NCBI RefSeq assembly: GCF_000717245.1
Contig: NZ_JNYQ01000001.1
Location: forward strand, 1,178,001 to 1,242,000
From: Kitasatospora papulosa
Lineage (GTDB): Bacteria; Actinomycetota; Actinomycetes; Streptomycetales; Streptomycetaceae
DNA: 64,000 nucleotides
Direction: 5' to 3'
The notes under the pieces were generated by a model, which was not told the origin of the DNA, did not search any database, and saw only the letters and a list, made by a program, of their open reading frames with translations. How positions within the stretch are numbered: position 1 is the first letter of the stretch; every line of letters starts with the position of its first letter. This document shows, piece by piece, positions 35,064 to 43,500 of this stretch. The position numbers and the translations under genes are program-made.

Positions 35064-35966
35064 ATGGACCTCTCCCCGCTGAAGGCGGCCCTCGCAGACG
35101 TTGTGGCGATCCCGGTGACCCCGTTCACCGAGGACGGGAGCATCGACGTCCCGGCGCACCAGGCCCTGCTGCGGCGGCTGCTCGACGGCGGCGTCCGCAT
35201 CGTCACCCCGAACGGCAACACCGGTGAGTTCTACGCGCTCACCCCCGACGAGCGGCGCACCGTCACCGAGCTGACCGTCGAGGAGGCCCGCGGCCGTGCC
35301 ACCGTCCTGGTGGGGGTCGGCCACGACGTGCCGACCGCCGTCGCCGCCGCCGAGCACGCCAGGGAGAGGGGCGCCGAGATGGTGATGGTGCACCAGCCGG
35401 TGCACCCCTACGTCTCGCAGGACGGCTGGGTCGACTACCACCGGGCCATCGCCCGGGCCGTTCCCGAGCTCGGCGTCGTCCCCTACGTCCGCAACCCGCT
35501 GCTCGCCGGCGAGCGCCTCGCCGAGCTCGCGGACAGCTGCCCCAACGTCATCGGTGTGAAGTACGCCGTCCCGGACGCCGCCCGCTTCGGGGCGTTCGCG
35601 CGGGACGCCGGCCTGGAGAGGTTCGTGTGGGTCGCCGGGCTCGCCGAGCTCTACGCACCCTCCTACTTCGCCACCGGCGCCACCGGATTCACCTCCGGGC
35701 TCGTCAACGTCGCCCCCGGCGTCTCGCTCGCGATGCTGGAGGCCCTGCGCGCCGGCGACTACGTCGCGGCGATGAAGGTCTGGGAGCAGATCCGCCGCTT
35801 CGAGGACCTGCGCGCCGACCGCCAGTCCGCCAACAACGTGACGGTCGTCAAGGAGGCCCTGGCCTCGCTCGGGCTCTGCCGCCGCGACGTACGCGCGCCG
35901 AGCAGGGCCCTGCCCGAGGAACAGCGGGCCGAGGTGGCCGGGCTGGTCGCCGGGTGGTCGATATGA
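35064..35966 (+). CDS. DHDPS/NAL-family aldolase or dehydratase acting on a sugar acid
   Basis: A class I aldolase-fold enzyme of 300 residues. The pyruvate/keto-acid motif reads NGNTGEFYAL, the catalytic Tyr is in VPYVRNP (Y141) and the Schiff-base Lys in IGVKYAVP (K166). The NTGEF variant resembles members acting on 2-keto-3-deoxy sugar acids rather than DapA itself. In this operon it would follow the IlvD-type dehydratase, cleaving or dehydrating its 2-keto-3-deoxy product. ATG 35064 has AAAGG 9 bases upstream. GTG 35010, overlapping the gntR stop, is the alternative and would add 18 residues. The substrate is not known. Confidence 0.85.
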   Translation: MDLSPLKAALADVVAIPVTPFTEDGSIDVPAHQALLRRLLDGGVRIVTPNGNTGEFYALTPDERRTVTELTVEEARGRATVLVGVGHDVPTAVAAAEHARERGAEMVMVHQPVHPYVSQDGWVDYHRAIARAVPELGVVPYVRNPLLAGERLAELADSCPNVIGVKYAVPDAARFGAFARDAGLERFVWVAGLAELYAPSYFATGATGFTSGLVNVAPGVSLAMLEALRAGDYVAAMKVWEQIRRFEDLRADRQSANNVTVVKEALASLGLCRRDVRAPSRALPEEQRAEVAGLVAGWSI

Positions 35967-37708
35967 GCGGCACCGGCACGGCGGGGCGCCGCATCGCCCC
36001 CGACGAGCTGCGCAGCCACCAGTGGTGGGGCACGGACGGGCTCCGCTCGTTCAGCCACCGCGCCCGCACCCGGCAGCTCGGCTACCTCCCCGAGGAGCAC
36101 CTGGGCAAGCCGGTCGTCGCGATCCTCAACACCTGGTCCGACATCAACCCCTGCCACGTCCATCTGCGCGAACGCGCGCAGGCGGTCAAGCGGGGCGTCT
36201 GGCAGGCGGGCGGCTTCCCGCTGGAGTTCCCGGTGTCCACGCTCTCGGAGACCTTCCAGAAGCCCACCCCGATGCTCTACCGCAACATGCTGGCGATGGA
36301 GACGGAGGAGCTGCTGCGCTCCTACCCCGTCGACGGCGCCGTGCTGCTCGGCGGCTGCGACAAGTCGACGCCCGCGCTGCTCATGGGCGCCGCCTCCGTC
36401 GACCTGCCCACGGTCTTCGTGCCCGCCGGACCGATGCTGCCGGGCCACTGGCGCAACGAGGTCCTGGGCTCCGGCACGGACATGTGGAAGTACTGGGACG
36501 ACAAGCGGGCCGGACTGATCGGCGACTGCGAGATGGCCGAACTGGAGAACGGGCTCGCCCGCTCACCGGGCCACTGCATGACGATGGGCACCGCCTCGAC
36601 CCTGACGGCCGCCGCCGAGGCGCTCGGCGTCACGGTGCCGGGCGCCTCCTCCATCCCGGCCGTGGACTCCGGACACGACCGCATGGCCGCGCAGTCCGGC
36701 ATCCGGATCGTCGAACTGGTCTGGCAGCAGCTGACGCTGTCGCAGATCCTCACGGCCGACGCCTACGAGGACGCCGTCGCCACCGTCCTCGCGCTCGGCG
36801 GCTCCACCAACGCCGTCATCCACCTGATCGCGATGGCGGGCCGCTCCGGGGTGAAGCTCACCCTGGACGACTTCGACCGCATCGCCCGCACCGTGCCCGT
36901 CCTCGCCAACCTCCGCCCCGGCGGGAAGTACCTGATGGAGGACTTCCACTTCGCCGGAGGGCTGCCCGGCTTCCTGGCGCGGCTCACCGACGTGCTCCAC
37001 CTGGACCGGCCCACCGTCACGCACGGCACGATGCGCGAGCAGCTCGACGGGGCGCTCGTCCACAACACCGACGTCATCAGGGAGCGCGACAACCCACTGG
37101 CCGAGGAGGGCGGTGTCGCGGTCCTGCGCGGCAACCTCTGCCCGGACGGCGCCGTCATCAAGCACATCGCCGCCGAACAGCACCTGCTGCGCCACACCGG
37201 TCCCGCGGTCGTCTTCGACGACTACAAGGAGATGCAGCGCACCATCAACGACCCGGCCCTGGCCCTCACCCCGGACCACGTGCTGGTGCTCCGCAACGCC
37301 GGCCCCAAGGGCGGCCCCGGGATGCCGGAGTACGGCATGCTGCCCATCCCGGACTACCTGCTGAAGCAGGGGGTGCGCGACATGGTGCGGATCTCCGACG
37401 CCCGGATGAGCGGGACCAGTTACGGGGCCTGCGTCCTGCACGTCGCACCCGAGTCGTTCGTCGGCGGACCGCTCGCGCTGGTCCGCACCGGTGACCGGAT
37501 CACCCTGGACGTCGAGGCGCGGCTGCTCCACCTCGACGTGTCCGACGAGGAGCTGGAACTGCGCCGGTCCGAGTGGACCGAGCCGCCCGCCCGCTACGGA
37601 CGCGGCTACGGCGCGCTCTACCAGGACCAGATCACCCAGGCCGACACCGGCTGCGACTTCACGTTCCTCGCCCGCCAGGGAGAGGTGCCCGACCCGTACG
37701 CGGGCTGA
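35963..37708 (+). CDS. IlvD/Edd-family sugar-acid dehydratase
   Basis: A 581-residue Fe-S dehydratase that removes water from an aldonic or related sugar acid to give the 2-keto-3-deoxy acid. The three cluster cysteines are C64 (INPCHVH), C132 (GGCDKSTPA) and C205 (GHCMTMGTAST). The overall pattern is closest to the sugar-acid branch (L-arabinonate or D-xylonate type) rather than IlvD or Edd proper. The ATG overlaps the stop of the aldolase gene, so the two products probably act in sequence. The substrate cannot be fixed: arabinonate, galactonate or an aldarate are all possible in a pectin context. Confidence 0.88.
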   Translation: MSGTGTAGRRIAPDELRSHQWWGTDGLRSFSHRARTRQLGYLPEEHLGKPVVAILNTWSDINPCHVHLRERAQAVKRGVWQAGGFPLEFPVSTLSETFQKPTPMLYRNMLAMETEELLRSYPVDGAVLLGGCDKSTPALLMGAASVDLPTVFVPAGPMLPGHWRNEVLGSGTDMWKYWDDKRAGLIGDCEMAELENGLARSPGHCMTMGTASTLTAAAEALGVTVPGASSIPAVDSGHDRMAAQSGIRIVELVWQQLTLSQILTADAYEDAVATVLALGGSTNAVIHLIAMAGRSGVKLTLDDFDRIARTVPVLANLRPGGKYLMEDFHFAGGLPGFLARLTDVLHLDRPTVTHGTMREQLDGALVHNTDVIRERDNPLAEEGGVAVLRGNLCPDGAVIKHIAAEQHLLRHTGPAVVFDDYKEMQRTINDPALALTPDHVLVLRNAGPKGGPGMPEYGMLPIPDYLLKQGVRDMVRISDARMSGTSYGACVLHVAPESFVGGPLALVRTGDRITLDVEARLLHLDVSDEELELRRSEWTEPPARYGRGYGALYQDQITQADTGCDFTFLARQGEVPDPYAG

Positions 37709-37737
37709 CCGGGCGAAGAGGATTCAGCGCACCGCCT

Positions 37738-37755
37738 CGTCCGGAATACCGAACG
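37738..37755 (+). promoter_or_regulatory. Second putative IclR-type site, upstream of the ABC permeases
   Basis: CGTCCGGAATACCGAACG shares 14 of 18 positions, including the run GAATACCGAAC, with the palindrome at 56283-56300 in front of the aldehyde dehydrogenase. This suggests control by the same IclR protein. Confidence 0.55.
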
Positions 37756-37762
37756 ACATGCG

Positions 37763-37774
37763 GCAAGCGCTTGC
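37763..37774 (+). promoter_or_regulatory. LacI-type palindrome upstream of the ABC permeases
   Basis: GCAAGCGCTTGC is a perfect 12-base palindrome with the central CG typical of LacI/GalR operators. It lies 8 bases after the IclR-like site and 57 bases before the permease start. No LacI-family gene is in the window, so the regulator would be encoded elsewhere. Confidence 0.6.
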
Positions 37775-37830
37775 ACCATGCACCGGAAGAACGGCACATC
37801 CAGCACTTTTCCAGAGAACGGAGACGCGTC

Positions 37831-38769
37831 ATGGCCCAATCCGCAGCCGTGGCCACACCGCCCCCCAAGGGGAAGGCGTCCAAGCGCCGCTCGGCCACCC
37901 CCCGCCGCCTGCCGTATCTGCTGATCGCGCCCGCGGGCCTGCTGATGCTGGGCTTCATCGCCTATCCGGTGGTCAGCGTCTTCTACTACAGCCTGCAGAA
38001 CTACAACGTCACCAAGCCGTGGCGGAACGGCTTCGCGGGCCTCGACAACTTCACGCGGATCTTCACCGAGGACGAGCAGTTCTGGCCGACGCTCGGCTTC
38101 AGCGCGCAGTGGGTCTTCACCCAGGTGACCCTCCAGCTCGCGCTCGGCCTCGCCCTCGCGCTGATCGTCAACCAGACCTTCGTCGGCCGCGGTATCTCCC
38201 GCGCCATGGTCTTCTCGCCCTGGGCCGTCTCCGGTGTGCTGACCAGCACCATCTGGATCCTGCTCTACAACTCCTCGACCGGTTTCAGCCGCTACCTCGC
38301 GGACGCCGGGATCGGTGAGTACGGCACCTCGGTGCTCTCCGACACGGGCACCGTCTTCTGGGCGGCGACCGTCTCCGAACTCTGGCGCGGGGTCCCCTTC
38401 TTCGCCATCCTCATCCTCGCCGACCTGCAGTCCGTCTCCAAGGAGCTGTACGAGGCGGCGTCGGTGGACGGCGCCGGCCGGCTGCGGCAGTTCTTCCACA
38501 TCACGCTCCCGCACCTGCGCGACGCGATCATCCTGGCCACCCTGCTGCGCGGGGTCTGGGAGTTCAACAACGTCGACCTGCTGTACACCCTCACCGGTGG
38601 CGGACCCGCGGGCGAGACCACCACCCTCCCGCTCTACGTCGCCAACACAGGCATCGAGGGCCACGACTTCGGATACGCGTCCGCGCTCACCACCGTCGCC
38701 TTCGTGATCCTCCTCTTCTGCTCGATCGTCTATCTGCGCCTGAGCAAGTTCGGAGGCGACAACAAGTGA
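37831..38769 (+). CDS. ABC sugar transporter permease 1 (MalF/UgpA type)
   Basis: A 312-residue inner membrane subunit of a CUT1-type importer. After a basic N-terminus there are six hydrophobic helices (PYLLIAPAGLLMLGFIAYPV, then others). The cytoplasmic EAA loop that docks on the ATPase is ELYEAASVDGAGRLRQFFHITLP. It starts the transport operon and overlaps permease 2 by four bases (GTGA). No ATPase is encoded near it, so the shared MsiK ATPase used by many Streptomyces CUT1 importers is the probable partner. Confidence 0.93.
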   Translation: MAQSAAVATPPPKGKASKRRSATPRRLPYLLIAPAGLLMLGFIAYPVVSVFYYSLQNYNVTKPWRNGFAGLDNFTRIFTEDEQFWPTLGFSAQWVFTQVTLQLALGLALALIVNQTFVGRGISRAMVFSPWAVSGVLTSTIWILLYNSSTGFSRYLADAGIGEYGTSVLSDTGTVFWAATVSELWRGVPFFAILILADLQSVSKELYEAASVDGAGRLRQFFHITLPHLRDAIILATLLRGVWEFNNVDLLYTLTGGGPAGETTTLPLYVANTGIEGHDFGYASALTTVAFVILLFCSIVYLRLSKFGGDNK

Positions 38770-39683
38770 CCGCCGCACTCGTGGAGAAGAAGGACGCCCG
38801 TACGCCGGGCCCGTCCCGGGGCAGCTCCGCCCCACCGCCCTCCTCGCCCCGCCGCGCCACGCGCGAGCGTGCCTTCGACGACGTACCGCGCTGGCAGATC
38901 TACGTGCCGCTCGGCGTCTACCTGCTCTTCACGCTCGTCCCGTTCTACTGGATGTTCCTCTTCGCCGTCCGGCCCGCCGGCTCCACCTCACTGGTGCCCT
39001 GGCCGATGACGGGGGCCCACTTCTCCAAGGTCTGGAACGAGCGCAGCTTCGCCGTCTTCTTCCAGAACAGCATGATCGTCGGCGTCGCGACGCTGATCGC
39101 CACGACCCTGGTCGCGCTGGCCGGCGGCTACGCGCTGGCCCGGTTCGACTTCAAGATCAAGGGCGCGTTCATGCTGGCCCTGCTGTGCTCGCAGTTCATC
39201 CCGGGCGCCCTGATGCTCGTGCCGCTCTTCGAGATCTTCAAGAACCTCCAGATGATCAACTCCCTCGGGAGCGTCGTCATCGCGGAGACCGTCTTCCAGC
39301 TGCCGCTGTCGATCATCCTGATCAGCGGGTTCATCAAGAACGTGCCGGTCTCCCTGGAGGAGGCGGCCTGGGTGGACGGCTGCTCACGCTTCAAGGCCTT
39401 CTGCGCGGTCGTCCTGCCGCTCCTGCGCCCCGGACTCATCGCCGTCGGTTCGTTCGCCTTCGTCCACAGCTGGAACCACTTCCTGTTCGCGCTGATGTTC
39501 CTCAGCGAGCAGGACAAGCAGACGATCCCGGTCGGCCTCAACACCCTGATCGGCGCCGACAGCGTCGACCTCGGTGCGCTGGCCGCGGGCGGTGTGATCG
39601 CCGCCGTGCCCGTGGTGATCGTCTTCGCCTTCATCCAGAAGTGGCTCATCACCGGCTTCAGTGCCGGCGCCGTGAAGGGATGA
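38766..39683 (+). CDS. ABC sugar transporter permease 2 (MalG/UgpE type)
   Basis: A 305-residue permease with a disordered Pro/Ser-rich N-terminal tail of about 35 residues and six hydrophobic helices. The EAA loop is SLEEAAWVDGCSRFKAFCAVVLP. It pairs with the preceding permease and the binding protein encoded at 43501. The GTG start lies in the stop of permease 1. A 26-codon frame follows with ATGA overlaps at both ends. Confidence 0.93.
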   Translation: MTAALVEKKDARTPGPSRGSSAPPPSSPRRATRERAFDDVPRWQIYVPLGVYLLFTLVPFYWMFLFAVRPAGSTSLVPWPMTGAHFSKVWNERSFAVFFQNSMIVGVATLIATTLVALAGGYALARFDFKIKGAFMLALLCSQFIPGALMLVPLFEIFKNLQMINSLGSVVIAETVFQLPLSIILISGFIKNVPVSLEEAAWVDGCSRFKAFCAVVLPLLRPGLIAVGSFAFVHSWNHFLFALMFLSEQDKQTIPVGLNTLIGADSVDLGALAAGGVIAAVPVVIVFAFIQKWLITGFSAGAVKG

Positions 39684-39760
39684 CGGACATGACCCGGAAG
39701 CCGAGCCCCCGCGCCGCCCGGACCGGCCGCGTGGCCGGGACGGGGAGGGCGGGCCGATGA
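39680..39760 (+). CDS. Possible 26-residue bridging peptide
   Basis: ATG 39680 overlaps the permease stop, and the frame (MTDMTRKPSPRAARTGRVAG...) ends in a TGA that overlaps the ATG of the oxidoreductase at 39757. The peptide is very basic and has no known family. Its likely value, if translated, is to carry ribosomes across the 73-base gap so that the operon stays translationally coupled. Coding status is unproven. Confidence 0.4.
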   Translation: MTDMTRKPSPRAARTGRVAGTGRAGR

Positions 39761-40929
39761 GCGCGACCACCCCCCTTCCCCTCGTCCTGGCCGGCGCCCG
39801 CGGCCACGGGCGCTGGCACCTCGCCAACATCCGGCGGCTCCAGCACCAGGGCCTGGTCCGGCTGGCCGGGATCTGCGAACTGACCCCGCTGACCGACGAC
39901 GAACTCGACCTGTTCGCCGGGGAGATGCCCGAGCAGTCCGCCGACTTCGGTGCCCTCCTGGACTCCACCGGCGCCCGCGTCGCCGTCGTCTGCACCCCCA
40001 TCCCGACCCACACCGCGCTGGCCCTGACGGCGGCGGCCCGGGGCGTCCACCTGCTCCTGGAGAAGCCCCCCGCCGCGACCTGGGCCGACTACGCGCGGAT
40101 GGCCGACGGGGTGCGGGAGGCCGGCGTCGCCTGCCAGATCGGCTTCCAGTCCTTCGGCTCGCACGCGGTGCCGGCCGTCAAGGAGCTCATCGGCGACGGA
40201 GCGATCGGCTCCGTCCGGGGCGTCGGCGCGGCCGGGGCCTGGGTCCGCGACGACGCCTACTTCCGGCGGGCGCCCTGGGCGGGGCGGCGCCGGCTGAACG
40301 GGACCGACGTGGTCGACGGGGTGCTCACCAACCCCCTCGCGCACGCCGTGGCCACCGCACTCGAACTCGCGGGCCGGGGAACGGCCGAGGACGTGAGGTC
40401 CATCGAGACCGAGCTGTTCAGGGCCCACGACATCGAGTCCGACGACACCAGCTGCGTCCGGATCACCACCACCGACGGGATGCCGGTCACCGTCGCCGTC
40501 ACCCTCTGCGCCGAGGAGGCCGGCGAGCCGTACGTCGTCGTCCACGGCGACCGCGGCCGCATCACCTTCTGGTACAAGCAGGACCGGGTCCTCGTCCAGC
40601 GCGCCGGACACGGCCCCGAGGAGGCCGTGCACGGGCGGACCGACCTCCTGGAGAACCTCGTCGACCACCTGGAGCACGGCACCGCGCTCCTCGTGCCGCC
40701 GGAGCGCACCGGCGCGTTCATGCGGGTCCTGGAAGCCGTACGCACGGCTCCCGAGCCGGCCCCGCTGCCGCCCACCGCCTGGCACACCCGGCCCGCCGAC
40801 CGGGGCGACGGCGTACGGCGCGTCGTGCACGGCATCGACGGCACCGTCGCCGCCGCGGCCGACACCCTCACCCTCTTCTCCGAACTAGGCGCCTCCTGGG
40901 CGCGCCCCAGCGAGGTGAGCACACCATGA
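39757..40929 (+). CDS. Gfo/Idh/MocA-family oxidoreductase
   Basis: A 390-residue NAD(P)-dependent oxidoreductase likely to act on a sugar or sugar derivative. The Rossmann start is LVLAGARGHGRWHLANI (a G-x-x-G-x-G variant), and EKPPAATW carries the conserved EKP motif with the catalytic lysine. The C-terminal alpha/beta substrate domain has the GVLTNPLAHAVATALEL helix. The ATG overlaps the preceding short frame, and the stop overlaps the PmoA-like gene. Such pairs (Gfo/Idh/MocA with PmoA/DUF6807) are common in carbohydrate operons, but the substrate is unknown. Confidence 0.9.
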   Translation: MSATTPLPLVLAGARGHGRWHLANIRRLQHQGLVRLAGICELTPLTDDELDLFAGEMPEQSADFGALLDSTGARVAVVCTPIPTHTALALTAAARGVHLLLEKPPAATWADYARMADGVREAGVACQIGFQSFGSHAVPAVKELIGDGAIGSVRGVGAAGAWVRDDAYFRRAPWAGRRRLNGTDVVDGVLTNPLAHAVATALELAGRGTAEDVRSIETELFRAHDIESDDTSCVRITTTDGMPVTVAVTLCAEEAGEPYVVVHGDRGRITFWYKQDRVLVQRAGHGPEEAVHGRTDLLENLVDHLEHGTALLVPPERTGAFMRVLEAVRTAPEPAPLPPTAWHTRPADRGDGVRRVVHGIDGTVAAAADTLTLFSELGASWARPSEVSTP

Positions 40930-41750
40930 CCACCGCACTCCTCAGCTGCGCCGGACGCCCCGTCGGCCGCTACGGCTACGGGCCCGGGACCGACAGCCGT
41001 CCCTACCTGCACCCCGTCACCACCCTCGCCGGCACCCCCGTCACCGAGGAACGTCCGGCCGACCACATCCACCACCTGGGTGCCTCCGTCGCGGTGCCCG
41101 ACGTGGCCGGACACAACTTCTGGGGCGGGCGCACCTACGTACGCGACCAGGGCCCCACCGAGCTCGACAACCACGGCACCCAGCGCCACCTCGGCTGGAA
41201 GCTGCGCGACCCGGACGGCTTCGTGGAGGAACTCAGCTGGGAGGCCGACGGCACCGAGCTGCTGCGCGAGCACCGCACGGTCGCCGCCACCGGGCTCTCC
41301 GCCACCGCCTGGGCGCTCGACTTCTCCTTCTCCCTCACCAACCGCGGCCGCACGGACCTCTCCATCGGCAGCCCCGCCACCAACGGCCGCCCCGGCGCCG
41401 GTTACGGCGGCTTCTTCTGGCGCGCGCCCAAGGAGGCGGCACCGCCCGCCGTGTTCAGCGGCACGCTCGACGGCGAGGACGCCGTGCACGGCAGGGCGGC
41501 CGACTGGCTGGCCCTCGCCGGGGACGGCTGGACACTCGTCTTCGCCGGCGCGACCGACGAGACCCGGCGCGACCCCTGGTTCGTACGGACCACCCAGTAC
41601 CCGGGGGTCGGATCCTCCCTCGCGGCCGAGCGCCGCCTCCCCGTCCCCGCCGGGGCCACCGTCGTGCGCCGGGTCGTCACCGTCGTCGCCGACGGACACC
41701 TCGACCGGGACGCCGCCGCGGCCCACGTCCGCAAGGCGGTCGCCGCATGA
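40926..41750 (+). CDS. PmoA/DUF6807-family protein
   Basis: A 274-residue beta-rich protein of the PmoA (DUF6807) family, often found with sugar oxidoreductases in Streptomyces and annotated as methane oxygenase-like by name only. Typical blocks are RPYLHPVTTLAGTPVTEERP, ADHIHHLGASVAVPDVAGHN with conserved histidines, and FFWRAPKEA. It has no signal peptide and hence is cytoplasmic. It overlaps both neighbours by four bases. Role in the pathway: unknown, probably processing of an imported sugar. Confidence 0.85.
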   Translation: MTTALLSCAGRPVGRYGYGPGTDSRPYLHPVTTLAGTPVTEERPADHIHHLGASVAVPDVAGHNFWGGRTYVRDQGPTELDNHGTQRHLGWKLRDPDGFVEELSWEADGTELLREHRTVAATGLSATAWALDFSFSLTNRGRTDLSIGSPATNGRPGAGYGGFFWRAPKEAAPPAVFSGTLDGEDAVHGRAADWLALAGDGWTLVFAGATDETRRDPWFVRTTQYPGVGSSLAAERRLPVPAGATVVRRVVTVVADGHLDRDAAAAHVRKAVAA

Positions 41751-43309
41751 CGGCGCCCTGGACAGCCGACCTCGGGGACGGCACCTACCGCAACCCGGTC
41801 CTGAACTCCGACTGGTCCGACCCGGACGTCGTCCGCGTCGGGGACGACCACTACCTGACCGCGTCCAGCTTCGGCCGTGCCCCCGGACTGCCCCTGCTGC
41901 ACTCCCGCGACCTCGTCAACTGGACCCTCGTCGGCCACGCCCTCGAACGGCCCGGACCGGACGCCGACTTCGCGGTGCCCCGCCACGACTGCGGGGTGTG
42001 GGCACCCTCGCTGCGTCATCACGCCGGCCGCTTCTGGATCTTCTGGGGCGACCCCGACCACGGCATCCAGCAGATCAACGCCGAGGACATCCGGGGCCCC
42101 TGGAGCGCGCCGCACGTGGTGAAGGCCGGCAAGGGCCTCATCGACGCGTGTCCCCTGTGGGACGAGGAGACCGGCGAGGCCTACCTGGTGCACGCCTGGG
42201 CCAAGTCCCGCTCCGGCATCAAGAACCGGCTCACCGGCCACCGGATGAGCCCCGACGGACGCGAGCTGCTCGACGAGGGCACCACCCTCGTCGACGCCGA
42301 CACGATCCCGGGCTGGTTCACCCTGGAGGGCCCCAAGCTCTACCGGCACGACGGCTGGTTCTGGATCTTCGCCCCCGCCGGGGGAGTGGAGACCGGCTGG
42401 CAGGGCGCCTTCCGCTCGCGGACGTTCGAAGGCCCCTACGAGGAGCGTGTCGTCCTCGCCCAGGGCAGCACCGACGTCAACGGACCCCACCAGGGAGGCT
42501 GGGTCCGTACCGCCGCGGGTGAGGACTGGTTCCTGCACTTCCAGGCACGCGGGGCGTACGGCCGGGTGGTGCACCTCCAGCCGATGCGCTGGGAGGAGGG
42601 CTGGCCGGTCATCGGCGACGAGGGCGAGCCCGTCCTGCGCCACCGGCTCCCCGAGGCCCCGGAGCGGACCGCCGGGGCACCTGCCTCCGACGACGACTTC
42701 CCCGGTGGCCGCCACGGACGCCAGTGGCAGTGGACGGCCAACCCGCGGACCGGCTGGACGATCGGGCACGCCGGCGACGGGCTGCGCCTCAGCTGCGTAC
42801 GGACCGCGTACGCCCACGACCTGCGCGCCCTGCCCAACGTCCTGGTGCAACGCCTGCCCGCCGAGGAGTTCACCGTCGAGGTGGGCATCACGCTGGACAC
42901 CGCCGAACCGGGAGCCAAGGCCGGCCTCGCCGTGCTCGGCGACGCGTTCTCGTGGATCGGACTGGAGGCCGGCGCCGACGGCGGGGCCCTGCTCGTGCAC
43001 CGGTACGCCGAGTCCGTGGCCGAGCACGAGCGGGACGCCGAACACCCCCGGCCCGCGCCCGGGGCCTCCGTCCGCGTCCGGATCGAGGTCACCCGCGGCG
43101 CGCGCTGCCGCTTCTGGGCCGACACCGGCGACGGGACCGGCTTCCGGGCCTCCGGCCAGGTCTTCGCCGCCACCCCGTGGCGCTGGGTCGGCGCGCTGCT
43201 CGGCCTCTTCGCCACCGCTCCGGCGGGCGACGGGCCCTCCGGAACAGCCGGCTTCACCGCTTTCCGCACGACCGGACGACCTCGCACCGTCCGACCCCGC
43301 ACCGTCTGA
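41747..43309 (+). CDS. GH43-family glycoside hydrolase with C-terminal beta-sandwich (cytoplasmic)
   Basis: A 520-residue protein. The five-bladed propeller of GH43 (arabinofuranosidase, xylosidase or galactosidase family) spans about 10-300. The first catalytic aspartate is in NSDWSDPDVVRVGDDHYL, the pKa-modulating Asp in LIDACPLWDEETGEAYLVHAW, and the acid glutamate in FTLEGPKLYRHDG. From about 325 a DUF1349-like beta-sandwich follows. There is no signal peptide, so it should cut oligosaccharides after import. Coupling to the PmoA-like gene and the nearby transport genes supports this. Pectin side chains (arabinan/galactan) are the likely source. Confidence 0.9.
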   Translation: MTAPWTADLGDGTYRNPVLNSDWSDPDVVRVGDDHYLTASSFGRAPGLPLLHSRDLVNWTLVGHALERPGPDADFAVPRHDCGVWAPSLRHHAGRFWIFWGDPDHGIQQINAEDIRGPWSAPHVVKAGKGLIDACPLWDEETGEAYLVHAWAKSRSGIKNRLTGHRMSPDGRELLDEGTTLVDADTIPGWFTLEGPKLYRHDGWFWIFAPAGGVETGWQGAFRSRTFEGPYEERVVLAQGSTDVNGPHQGGWVRTAAGEDWFLHFQARGAYGRVVHLQPMRWEEGWPVIGDEGEPVLRHRLPEAPERTAGAPASDDDFPGGRHGRQWQWTANPRTGWTIGHAGDGLRLSCVRTAYAHDLRALPNVLVQRLPAEEFTVEVGITLDTAEPGAKAGLAVLGDAFSWIGLEAGADGGALLVHRYAESVAEHERDAEHPRPAPGASVRVRIEVTRGARCRFWADTGDGTGFRASGQVFAATPWRWVGALLGLFATAPAGDGPSGTAGFTAFRTTGRPRTVRPRTV

Positions 43310-43500
43310 CCCCGCACCGCTGTATGGGAGCCGCAATGACGCACCTCCGTACCGAGCGCACCGGAACGACAAGGCTGTTCACGGCCCACCCGCCGCCGTC
43401 TTTGTCATGCCCGCCGCATGGCCGGGCGGCCGCCCCGCACCGCGCACACCACTGACCTCCCCCCACGTACGCGCACAGATTCCGAGAGAGAAGAGCCGAC

